Assembly: GCA_903910005.1 (NCBI GenBank)
Contig: CAIVXW010000013.1
Span: 1-11,659 of the forward strand
Source: an uncultured Methylococcaceae bacterium
GTDB taxonomy: Bacteria > Pseudomonadota > Gammaproteobacteria > Methylococcales > Methylococcaceae
Reading direction: 5' to 3'
DNA: 11,659 nt
Positions within the stretch are counted from its first letter, which is position 1; each line of letters opens with the position of its first letter. This document shows, piece after piece, positions 1 to 7,253 of the stretch. Position numbers and translations under genes: made by a program. Below the pieces are notes generated by a model, which was not told the origin of the DNA, made no database searches, and saw only the letters and a program-made list of their open reading frames with translations.

Positions 1-3000
1 AATGTCTGTGTGGCAAATACAAGCGTCTTAAACACCGGGGTGTCATTTGTGAAAAATGTGGCGTGGAAGTCACGCTATCCAAATTTCGCCGTGAACGGAT
101 GGGGCATATTGAGTTGGCCAGCCCGGTCGCTCATATCTGGTTTCTCAAATCCCTGCCATCACGGATTGCCTTGCTACTGGATATGACCCTCCGTGAAATC
201 GAGCGGGTACTCTATTTTGAGTCCTATGTCATCATTAAACCGGGCATGACCAGTCTGATTCGCAGTCATTTGCTGACCGAGGAAGAATATCAGCAGGCCT
301 TCCAGCAGCACGGTGATGAGTTTGAAGCCAAAATGGGGGCTGAAGCGATTCATGAGATGCTCAAAACCATGGATTTACCGGCTGAGGTCGTGCGTCTACG
401 CGAGGAAATTGACAGTACCCATTCGGAAACCAAGATAAAGAAACACACCAAGCGTCTCAAGGCGATAGAGTCACTGATTTCGTCAAACAACCGTCCGGAG
501 TGGATGATCCTAACTGTACTGCCGGTATTGCCGCCGGAACTGCGCCCACTGGTGCCGCTGGATGGAGGCCGTTTTGCCACCTCCGATTTGAATGATCTGT
601 ATCGCAGGGTCATCAATCGTAACAATCGTTTGAAACGATTGCTTGATCTCAATGCACCCGACATCATCGTCCGTAACGAGAAACGCATGTTGCAGGAGGC
701 TGTGGATGCCTTGCTGGATAACGGTCGGCGCGGACGGGCCATCACCGGTTCCAACAAGCGGCCCCTGAAATCGCTGGCAGACATGATCAAGGGCAAGCAG
801 GGGCGATTTCGGCAGAACTTGCTGGGTAAGCGCGTGGATTATTCCGGACGTTCCGTTATTGTGGTGGGGCCAACCCTGCGACTTCATCAGTGCGGTCTTC
901 CCAAAAAAATGGCTCTGGAGTTATTCAAGCCGTTTATTTTCAGTAAATTGCAATTTCGTGGACTGGCAACTACCATCAAGGCCGCCAAAAAGATGGTGGA
1001 AAAGGAAAGCCCTGACGTATGGGATATTCTTGATGAAGTTATCCGTGAGCATCCTGTCATGCTTAACCGGGCACCGACCCTGCACCGACTGGGTATCCAG
1101 GCGTTTGAGCCCATTCTGATTGAGGGTAAGGCCATTCAGTTGCACCCGCTGGTCTGCACCGCGTTCAACGCAGATTTTGACGGTGACCAGATGGCTGTCC
1201 ACGTTCCGTTGTCACTGGAGGCCCAGTTGGAGGCTCGCTCCCTCATGATGGCAACCAACAACATTCTATCGCCGGCCAACGGTGAGCCGATCATCAATCC
1301 CACCCAGGACGTGGTGCTGGGACTCTACTACATGAGTAGGGAAAGAGTGGATGCCCGAGGCACCGGGATGAAATTTGCCGACATATCAGAATTGCAACGA
1401 GCCTATCAGAACAGGGTGGTCGATTTGCAGGCGCGGGTTACCGTGCGTATTCAGGAACACACCTTGACCGAGAGTGGTGAGAAGACCTGTCAAACCCGCC
1501 GGGTCGACACCATTGTAGGCCGTGCCATCATCTGGTCAATTGTGCCGGAAGGATTACCTTTCAGCATCATCAATCAGGATATGACCAAGAAAAACATATC
1601 CCGCTTGATTAACACCTGCTACCGTAGCCTGGGAGTGAAAGCCACGGTGGTGTTTGCTGACCAACTGATGTACATGGGCTTTTCATTTGCCACTCGGGCG
1701 GGGGTATCATTCGGAATTAACGATATGGCCATTCCGACCCGCAAGGGGGAAATCATTCAGGCGGCCGAGCAGGAAGTCAAGGAAATCCAGAATCAATATG
1801 CCTCAGGCCTGGTGACCGATGGTGAACGTTACAACAAGGTTGTGGATATCTGGTCGCATGCCAACGATCAGGTGGCCAAAGTGATGATGGAAGGGTTGGG
1901 AACTGAAGAAGTTGCCCTTGATAACGGCAACAGGGTTCATCAAAAATCGTTCAATTCAGTTTATATGATGGCCGATTCGGGAGCCAGAGGTTCTGCGGCC
2001 CAGATTCGCCAATTGGCTGGCATGCGTGGATTGATGGCCAAACCGGACGGTTCCATTATCGAAACGCCCATTACTGCCAATTTCCGTGAAGGGCTGGACG
2101 TATTGCAGTACTTCATTTCAACCCACGGTGCCCGTAAGGGCCTGGCGGACACGGCACTTAAAACAGCAAACTCGGGGTATCTGACCCGTCGTCTGGTCGA
2201 TGTGGCCCAGGATTTGGTTATCACCGAGCAGGATTGTGGCACCAATGACGGTTTGTTGATGTCGCCCCGGAGTGAGGGGGGAGACGTGGTGGAAGCCCTG
2301 GCCGAACGGGTGCTGGGACGGGTACTGGCGGAGGATACCCATGATCCCTCAGGGCACCAACTGCTGCTGACAGCCGGTTCCATGCTGGATGAATCGGCCG
2401 TTCAGTTACTGGAGGACAACAGTGTGGATAATGTCCGGGTGCGTTCGGTCATTACCTGTAAAACCCGCTACGGTGTATGCAGTTCTTGCTATGGGCGTGA
2501 TTTGGGCAGGGGGCATAAAGTCAATATCGGCGAAGCCATCGGGGTCATTGCCGCTCAGTCCATCGGCGAACCGGGAACCCAGTTGACCATGCGCACCTTC
2601 CATATCGGCGGGGCGGCGTCACGGTCGGCTGCCATCAGCAACGTCGAAGTCAAATCCAGTGGCAGTATCAAGCTAACCAACCTGAAAACGGTCGAGAACA
2701 AGGATGGTAATCTGGTGGCCGTTTCACGTTCGGGTGAGGTCAGCGTCATTGATGAACACGGACGTGAGCGTGAACGCTACAAAATACCCTACGGCGCAGT
2801 ACTCTCCGTCAAGGACGGCGATCAAGTAAAGGCCGGTCAAATTGTCGTCAACTGGGATCCTCATACCCATCCTGTAATTACCGAAGTAAAAGGGTATGCC
2901 AGGACGGTCGATTTTATTGAAGGTTTAACCGTACGTGAGCAATCCGATGACGTGACCGGTCTGAGTTCCATGGTAGTCATTGATCCAAAACAGCGCGGGG

Positions 3001-4004
3001 GCGGTGGCAAGGATTTGCGGCCCATGGTCAAATTGGTCGACGAAGACGGTAACGATATCCGGATTCCCTCAACTGACATTGCGGCCCAGTATTTTCTGCC
3101 GGCGGGTGCCGTTATTGGTGTTCAGGATGGTGGCCTGGTACAGGTCGGAGACGTATTGGCCAGAATTCCCCAGGAATCCAGCAAAACCCGCGATATTACC
3201 GGGGGTCTGCCACGGGTTGCTGACCTGTTTGAAGCACGCAAAACCAAGGATCCTGCCATTTTGGCTGAGGCAAGTGGCACCATCAGTTTTGGTAAGGAAA
3301 CCAAAGGTAAACGGCGTATTGTCATTACTGATATCCATGGTCTGCAACACGAGTTGCTGATACCCAAGTGGCGACACATTACGGTTTTTGAGGGCGAACA
3401 TGTTGAACAGGGAGAAACCATTGCCGAGGGTGACCTGACACCCCATGACATTCTGCGTTTGCGGGGCATTCCGGAACTGGCTTCCTATCTGGTCAAGGAG
3501 ATTCAGGATGTTTATCGTCTCCAGGGTGTAAAGATCAACGACAAGCATATTGAGGTCATCATCCGGCAGATGCTGCGCAAGATCGAAATCACCGAACCGG
3601 GAGATTCCAGTTTTCTCAAGGGAGAACAGGTGGATCGTTCACGGGTATACGATGAAAACGATGAACTGCAGGCACGCGGCAAAATACCGGCCTGCTATGA
3701 GCCTGTGCTGTTGGGAATCACCAAAGCCTCTCTGGCTACCGAATCATTCATTTCAGCGGCGTCCTTCCAGGAAACGACTCGAGTACTTACTGAAGCGGCT
3801 ATCCGTGGGCTGAGCGACAAGTTGCAGGGACTCAAGGAAAACGTGATTGTCGGTCGGTTAATACCGGCAGGCACCGGTCTGGCCTATCATCAGGAAAGAA
3901 GACTGCGAGCATCGACCCTTGACTCGGATGAGATTGCAAATGATGCGGCAACCATGGACGCTGATGAGGTTGAAGAGCAGTTGAAGCAGGCTTTGAGTAT
4001 GTGA
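1..4004 (+). CDS. rpoC: DNA-directed RNA polymerase subunit beta' (5' end outside window)
   Basis: Largest catalytic subunit of RNA polymerase, acting in the cytoplasm with alpha, beta, omega and sigma. The reading frame is open from base 3; 1333 residues are visible. About 70 N-terminal residues are missing by comparison with the E. coli protein (about 1407 aa), so the full protein would be close to 1400. The first zinc site is present (Cys codons at 3, 9, 48 and 57). The catalytic loop NADFDGDQM, whose three Asp bind Mg2+, is at 1167-1193. The second zinc site is intact (Cys codons at 2235, 2457, 2478 and 2487). The trigger loop begins at MRTFHIGGAAS (2589-2621) and is followed by the long SI3-type insertion that ends before IPQESS near 3180, a gammaproteobacterial trait. 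The C-terminal block with GITKASLATESFISAASFQE is also present. No frameshift or missing key residue is seen. rpoB is presumably just upstream. An intrinsic terminator lies about 90 bases after the stop. Confidence 0.99.
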   Translation, partial: CLCGKYKRLKHRGVICEKCGVEVTLSKFRRERMGHIELASPVAHIWFLKSLPSRIALLLDMTLREIERVLYFESYVIIKPGMTSLIRSHLLTEEEYQQAFQQHGDEFEAKMGAEAIHEMLKTMDLPAEVVRLREEIDSTHSETKIKKHTKRLKAIESLISSNNRPEWMILTVLPVLPPELRPLVPLDGGRFATSDLNDLYRRVINRNNRLKRLLDLNAPDIIVRNEKRMLQEAVDALLDNGRRGRAITGSNKRPLKSLADMIKGKQGRFRQNLLGKRVDYSGRSVIVVGPTLRLHQCGLPKKMALELFKPFIFSKLQFRGLATTIKAAKKMVEKESPDVWDILDEVIREHPVMLNRAPTLHRLGIQAFEPILIEGKAIQLHPLVCTAFNADFDGDQMAVHVPLSLEAQLEARSLMMATNNILSPANGEPIINPTQDVVLGLYYMSRERVDARGTGMKFADISELQRAYQNRVVDLQARVTVRIQEHTLTESGEKTCQTRRVDTIVGRAIIWSIVPEGLPFSIINQDMTKKNISRLINTCYRSLGVKATVVFADQLMYMGFSFATRAGVSFGINDMAIPTRKGEIIQAAEQEVKEIQNQYASGLVTDGERYNKVVDIWSHANDQVAKVMMEGLGTEEVALDNGNRVHQKSFNSVYMMADSGARGSAAQIRQLAGMRGLMAKPDGSIIETPITANFREGLDVLQYFISTHGARKGLADTALKTANSGYLTRRLVDVAQDLVITEQDCGTNDGLLMSPRSEGGDVVEALAERVLGRVLAEDTHDPSGHQLLLTAGSMLDESAVQLLEDNSVDNVRVRSVITCKTRYGVCSSCYGRDLGRGHKVNIGEAIGVIAAQSIGEPGTQLTMRTFHIGGAASRSAAISNVEVKSSGSIKLTNLKTVENKDGNLVAVSRSGEVSVIDEHGRERERYKIPYGAVLSVKDGDQVKAGQIVVNWDPHTHPVITEVKGYARTVDFIEGLTVREQSDDVTGLSSMVVIDPKQRGGGGKDLRPMVKLVDEDGNDIRIPSTDIAAQYFLPAGAVIGVQDGGLVQVGDVLARIPQESSKTRDITGGLPRVADLFEARKTKDPAILAEASGTISFGKETKGKRRIVITDIHGLQHELLIPKWRHITVFEGEHVEQGETIAEGDLTPHDILRLRGIPELASYLVKEIQDVYRLQGVKINDKHIEVIIRQMLRKIEITEPGDSSFLKGEQVDRSRVYDENDELQARGKIPACYEPVLLGITKASLATESFISAASFQETTRVLTEAAIRGLSDKLQGLKENVIVGRLIPAGTGLAYHQERRLRASTLDSDEIANDAATMDADEVEEQLKQALSM

Positions 4005-4010
4005 TGTGGA

Positions 4011-4039
4011 TTCAGTTACGGTTTATGAGGTAAACTGAA
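4011..4039 (+). other. Imperfect inverted repeat just after rpoC
   Basis: TTCAGTTAC at 4011-4019 pairs with GTAAACTGAA at 4030-4039, with one bulged base and a 10-base loop. It starts seven bases after the rpoC stop and has no T run behind it, so it is not itself an intrinsic terminator. It could protect or process the 3' end of the rpoC transcript, or be chance. Confidence 0.3.
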
Positions 4040-4091
4040 GCCACTGTGCCCTGGACTAACTGGATGGCCTGGCCGCATCGCACAAGGAATG

Positions 4092-4115
4092 AAAACCCGG
4101 GTCAACCGGGTTTTT
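4092..4115 (+). terminator. Intrinsic terminator of the rpoC transcript
   Basis: AAAACCCGG (4092-4100) pairs perfectly with CCGGGTTTT (4106-4114) around the five-base loop GTCAA, and the right arm runs into five T (4111-4115). This is a textbook Rho-independent terminator. It lies 88 bases after the rpoC stop and 102 bases before the cytochrome gene, so it probably separates the two transcripts. Because the stem is A-rich on the left, it could also work in the opposite direction, but no minus-strand gene nearby would use it. Confidence 0.85.
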
Positions 4116-4216
4116 CGTGCGCGGTCGTCTTTGGGCTTGTTCTGATCCGTTCAGAATTCAGGAGGACGGTATCCGTTTCCAGTTTTCAACCATTAAACCA
4201 ATCTTCGGAGATATTC

Positions 4217-4834
4217 ATGAAATATGATTCAGTCAAGTTCTTGCCGGGCGTTGCCGTTTTGCTGATGTTTGGCATTGGCCAGGCGCAAGCAGTCGGCGAC
4301 AGTGAGCAGGGCCAGAAGAAATTCTATACCTGCGCGGGATGCCACGCCATAACCGGGTATTCAAACAGCTATCCATCCTATCATGTACCTCGTATCGGCG
4401 GCCAACATGCCGACTATGTGGTTGCTGCCCTCAAGGCTTATCAAACCGCGCAGAGAAAGCATACCAGCATGCAGGCGAATGCCACCACCCTGTCCCAGGA
4501 TGACATGGAAGACATCGCACTGTATGTATCCCGCTTTCGCAATAACAACGCGGCATTGCCGGTGACGGGTGATGTTGGCAAGGGCGCAGAAAAGGCAGGC
4601 TTGTGTGCCGGTTGTCATGGTGAAGATGGCAATAGCGAGGATTCTACTTATCCAAAACTGGCTGGCCAATACGAAAGTTATCTGATAAAGGCATTGAAGG
4701 AATATAAATCGGGTAGCCGTAAAAACGCCATTATGGCTGGATTTGCCGCAGGTTTATCAGATGAAGACATCACTGACATTGCGGCCTACTATGCCAGTCA
4801 GAAGCATGGCCTGAACACGGTTGGCAAGGAATAA
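4217..4834 (+). CDS. Periplasmic dihaem cytochrome c, cytochrome c4 family
   Basis: A 205-residue exported electron carrier made of two class I cytochrome c domains. The ATG at 4217 is chosen because GGAG (4207-4210) lies six bases upstream and because it opens directly into a signal peptide: MKYDSVK, a hydrophobic stretch, then GQAQA with likely cleavage after residue 25. The frame stays open upstream to 4046, but that extension would run through the rpoC terminator. Each domain has a CAGCH haem-attachment motif (residues 39-43 and 130-134). The likely Met axial ligands are M85 and M173. The spacing and the repeated 'RIGGQ/KLAGQ' and 'LSDEDI' type motifs fit cytochrome c4 (cytochrome c-553/c-554), which carries electrons from the bc1 complex toward terminal oxidases or other acceptors. 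The exact redox partner cannot be read from the sequence. It stands alone between a terminator and a structured intergenic region. Confidence 0.93.
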   Translation: MKYDSVKFLPGVAVLLMFGIGQAQAVGDSEQGQKKFYTCAGCHAITGYSNSYPSYHVPRIGGQHADYVVAALKAYQTAQRKHTSMQANATTLSQDDMEDIALYVSRFRNNNAALPVTGDVGKGAEKAGLCAGCHGEDGNSEDSTYPKLAGQYESYLIKALKEYKSGSRKNAIMAGFAAGLSDEDITDIAAYYASQKHGLNTVGKE

Positions 4835-4844
4835 GTGCCAGATA

Positions 4845-4946
4845 CCGGATTCCTCATCCGGACGGTGAGGTTTCCGTGCTGATGTGCAGGGTGCGTCTGC
4901 CCGTTCCGGTTTGAACCGGACGATTCTTCACCCTGCGCCTCCTCAG
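4845..4946 (+). other. Nested inverted repeats, possible structured RNA or leader
   Basis: A first arm CGGATTCCTC (4846-4855) pairs with GAGGTTTCCG (4867-4876) except for two central T-T mismatches; alternatively CCGGA (4845-4849) pairs with TCCGG (4857-4861). A second, stronger structure has GTGCAGGGTG (4884-4893) pairing with CACCCTGCGC (4929-4938) with one G-U pair. Inside it sits another hairpin, CGT plus CCGGT (4902-4910, one bulge) with ACCGGACG (4915-4922) and a TTGA loop. An outer CTGA/TCAG pair (4879-4882/4943-4946) could close the whole. There is no T run, so it is a poor intrinsic terminator. The outer stem touches the AGGTG at 4945-4949, the only plausible ribosome site for the small ORF at 4954. 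It may be the 3' structure of the cytochrome mRNA or a leader controlling the next genes. Confidence 0.4.
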
Positions 4947-4953
4947 GTGTTTC

Positions 4954-5103
4954 ATGGCCAAAAAACCGGATTCACTCAAAACACAAAGAGACACGAACAA
5001 GGCTATCGAGACAGTTTGGAGTACGATGGGAGCAGGCAGACATCCTGTATATCAGGTATCCCTTGAGGGCACAGAATCAGGGGTATATGGCGAAAAAATA
5101 TGA
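4954..5103 (+). CDS. Possible 49-residue small protein, overlapping the protease start
   Basis: ATG at 4954 opens 49 codons ending in TGA at 5101-5103. This stop overlaps the ATG of the retropepsin gene (5100) in an ATGA arrangement, typical of translationally coupled genes. AGGTG at 4945-4949 is a modest ribosome site four to six bases before the ATG. The protein starts MAKKPDSLKTQRDTNKAIET, is hydrophilic with no signal peptide or membrane segment, and ends in GVYGEKI. I recognise no family. Support comes from position and the overlap only; an open frame of this length can arise by chance. If real, it could simply be a leader that feeds ribosomes to the protease gene, whose own ATG lacks a well-spaced Shine-Dalgarno sequence. 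More speculatively, it could be a substrate peptide for the ligase encoded downstream. Confidence 0.4.
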   Translation: MAKKPDSLKTQRDTNKAIETVWSTMGAGRHPVYQVSLEGTESGVYGEKI

Positions 5104-5642
5104 AGTATCCGATAGCAGTAATCCTGATGGCAGTACTGGGGCTATCAGGTGCATCGCAATGTTCAGGGGCAGTCGATTCAGTCGGTACGGCCGGGCACAT
5201 TGTGATTATGGGCTGGCTGGAATCAATCCATGTACAGCCTTGGGGAATCCGGTTGACAGCCAAACTCGATACCGGTGCCAAAACCTCGTCCCTTCATGCC
5301 AGCAGGGTTGAGCATTTCAGAAAGGCGGATACAAACTGGGTGCGGTTTGAACTGTACGATCAGGAGGCTGGCAAGAAAATAATGGTAGAAAGACCCCTGA
5401 CAAGAACGGCGTATATCAAGGAACGCAAGGCGGGTGTCAGTCCTCGGGATGTTGTCATGATGCAATTATGCAAAAATGGCAGAACCTACGACACTGAAAT
5501 AACCCTGGTTGATCGTAGTAACTTCAATTATCCATTGTTATTGGGCCGCAGTTTCCTGGAAGGTGTGGCCTATGTTGATTCGGGTGCCACGTTTCTCTAT
5601 CCCGGAGACAGGGATACCTGTCATGCGGGTAGAAAAAATTGA
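5100..5642 (+). CDS. Exported retropepsin-like aspartic protease ('ATP-dependent zinc protease' family, PF05618)
   Basis: 180 residues with an N-terminal signal peptide (hydrophobic residues 4-18, likely cleavage near SGA at 22-24), so it probably acts in the periplasm. A Cys at 21 makes a lipoprotein anchor conceivable, but Gln at -1 does not fit a lipobox. The family core is clear: GWLESIHVQPWGIRLTAKLD leading to DTGAKTSSLHA (D57-T58-G59, the retropepsin catalytic triplet), then TRTAYIKERKAG, PRDVVM, and DRSNFNYPLLLGRSFLEG near 138-155. The database name 'ATP-dependent zinc protease' is historical; structural work on family members supports a dimeric retropepsin fold, and no zinc or ATP motif is seen here. 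The substrate is unknown. The gene overlaps the small ORF upstream by ATGA and is followed after 66 bases by the 7TM gene. A short hairpin (ACCCG/CGGGT, 5642-5654) follows its stop. Confidence 0.88.
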   Translation: MKYPIAVILMAVLGLSGASQCSGAVDSVGTAGHIVIMGWLESIHVQPWGIRLTAKLDTGAKTSSLHASRVEHFRKADTNWVRFELYDQEAGKKIMVERPLTRTAYIKERKAGVSPRDVVMMQLCKNGRTYDTEITLVDRSNFNYPLLLGRSFLEGVAYVDSGATFLYPGDRDTCHAGRKN

Positions 5643-5708
5643 CCCGGATCGGGTTTCCTTGGATCCCTGGCTGTTGGGGTTGTCGTGTAAAGTTGTCTCA
5701 TCCGGCTC

Positions 5709-7253
5709 ATGTCGATCAATCTGCATATCAAACTGTTGACATCCCTGCTGGTGATTACAGGTCTGGTAGTTCTCTGGTATAAGGTTACCTATCTGGGGTT
5801 GCCACTGGTACCCACAACCCGGGCGGATGTCTGGACGATAGAAGCACGCATGGAATTCAAAGCCTACCGGGAGGTGCCGGTCAAGCTTGATTTGCGGGTG
5901 CCGCGTGATCCTGAGGGTTTCATTGTTGTCGACGAGAATTTTGTCTCAGGCAATTATGGCCTGAACATTGATGACACTGGCCAGGATCGAAAAATTCAGT
6001 GGGCAGTCCGCAATACCAGTGGCTATCAGGTTTTATATTATCGACTGCATTTGGCTCCTGATGAAATATCAATTACTGATTCCAGTCCCGGCGAGGTGGC
6101 CGTACCGGACGTAAAACCGGATCAGTTTCCTGAATACATGGCATCAGCCATTACCACGCTTGTCACGGAAGTGCGTACCAAATCAGCCGATAACATTTCC
6201 TTTGCTCGGGAAATGCTGAAAAGGCTGAATTCCGGTTCCCCGGATTCCAATGTCGAATTACTTCATCAAGACGTTAATCGGGATGAAGCCTGGATTATCC
6301 GTATTGCGGGATTGCTCAATCAGGGTAATGTCCCGGCACGACTGGTTCGGACGCTTACGCTCAAGGATGGTTTGAACCATAAATCCCTGACTCCCTGGCT
6401 TGAGGTTCATGATGGCACCCACTGGGTGGCGATCAGTCCATGGACAGGAGAAACCGGCTTGCCTCGCGACTCCATGATATGGAGTCGGGGCGATCATGAT
6501 ATTCTCCAATTGAGTGGCGGAAAAAATTCCCGACTTGAATTTTCGGTAGGAAAGCACTCGCTCGATATGACTGTAGTAGCGGAGCAACGGGCCAGAAAAC
6601 TCAATTCACGCATGATGGAGTTTTCATTGATGCGTCTGCCGGTGCAAACCCAGAATATTTACCGTATTCTGCTCATGATACCGGTTGGAGCGCTGCTCAT
6701 CGTACTGTTGCGTAATGTGGTCGGCGTGAAAACATTTGGAACCTTCATGCCCATTCTGATTGCACTGGCATTCAGGGAAACGGAATTGCTGTGGGGGCTG
6801 ATACTTTTCACAAGCCTGATATCCCTGGGGCTTTTATTCCGGTTTTATCTGGAATATCTAAAGTTATTACTGGTACCCCGCCTGGCCTCAGTGCTTATCA
6901 TCGTCATTATGCTTATGCTGGCCATTTCGGTGATTAGTTATAAGCTGGGGTTTGAACGGGGGCTGTCCCTGGCACTGTTTCCCATGGTTATCATCACCAT
7001 GTCAATAGAACGAATGTCGCTGGTTTGGGAAGAATTGGGAAGCACCGAGGCCATCAAGCAGGGAATCGGAACCCTTGCGGTAGCCGCACTGGGCTATTTA
7101 CTGATGAGCAGCCACTACATTGGGCATCTGGTGTTCACGTTTCCCGAACTGTTGCTGATTATTCTGGCTGCAACCCTCCTGCTTGGACGCTACACTGGCT
7201 ATCGTCTGACTGAATTGTGGCGTTTCAGGATGGCCCTTACCTGGTTCAAGTGA
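5709..7253 (+). CDS. Inactive transglutaminase fused to seven membrane helices (PF14400/PF14402 type)
   Basis: 514-residue inner-membrane protein. One N-terminal helix (about 10-27) is followed by a soluble domain of about 285 residues, predicted to face the periplasm, then seven hydrophobic segments at roughly 318-338, 344-356, 359-380, 390-410, 415-432, 451-467 and 475-493. The soluble part carries transglutaminase-fold hallmarks such as ARLVRTLTL and PWLEVHDGTHWVAISPWTGETGLP (229-252). The protein contains no cysteine at all, so the nucleophile of an active transglutaminase is missing; it more likely binds than cuts or cross-links. ATG 5709 is the only ATG/GTG/TTG start after an in-frame stop at 5688, though no good Shine-Dalgarno sequence precedes it. 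The TGA overlaps the next ATG (TGATG), indicating coupling with the ATP-grasp gene. The molecular role of the family is not established; scaffolding of the protease and ligase partners at the membrane is my inference. Confidence 0.88.
   Translation: MSINLHIKLLTSLLVITGLVVLWYKVTYLGLPLVPTTRADVWTIEARMEFKAYREVPVKLDLRVPRDPEGFIVVDENFVSGNYGLNIDDTGQDRKIQWAVRNTSGYQVLYYRLHLAPDEISITDSSPGEVAVPDVKPDQFPEYMASAITTLVTEVRTKSADNISFAREMLKRLNSGSPDSNVELLHQDVNRDEAWIIRIAGLLNQGNVPARLVRTLTLKDGLNHKSLTPWLEVHDGTHWVAISPWTGETGLPRDSMIWSRGDHDILQLSGGKNSRLEFSVGKHSLDMTVVAEQRARKLNSRMMEFSLMRLPVQTQNIYRILLMIPVGALLIVLLRNVVGVKTFGTFMPILIALAFRETELLWGLILFTSLISLGLLFRFYLEYLKLLLVPRLASVLIIVIMLMLAISVISYKLGFERGLSLALFPMVIITMSIERMSLVWEELGSTEAIKQGIGTLAVAALGYLLMSSHYIGHLVFTFPELLLIILAATLLLGRYTGYRLTELWRFRMALTWFK

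Noticed and set aside
350..796. Open frames on the minus strand within rpoC (also 1961-2383 and 3069-3548)
   Set aside because: They lie fully antisense to a highly conserved essential gene, have low-complexity basic/serine-rich composition, and show no recognisable domain or ribosome site.
859..1119. Plus-strand open frame in another frame of rpoC
   Set aside because: It is a frame shadow of conserved rpoC codons, without a start context or recognisable protein.
4131..4158. TTGGGC and CAGAAT as a sigma-70 promoter for the cytochrome gene
   Set aside because: Both boxes are poor and the spacer is 15-16 bases. A promoter is expected in 4116-4200, but this pair is not convincing.
4046..4216. 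Upstream extension of the cytochrome c gene to a start at 4046
   Set aside because: It would be translated through the rpoC terminator hairpin and would bury the signal peptide 57 residues inside the protein. ATG 4217 has GGAG at the right distance.
4884..5066. GTG-started open frame of 60 codons before the protease gene
   Set aside because: It starts inside the hairpin arm, has no ribosome site and ends without contact with the next gene. The 4954-5103 frame has a better context.
5642..5654. Small hairpin ACCCG/CGGGT after the protease stop as a terminator
   Set aside because: It has only five pairs around a three-base loop and a broken T stretch behind it. It is too weak to separate the protease and 7TM genes.
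5623..5739. ATG-started 38-codon frame bridging the protease stop and the 7TM gene start
   Set aside because: It overlaps both neighbours without a clean start/stop junction and the C-terminal half is Ser/Cys-rich out-of-frame sequence. I treat it as a shadow.
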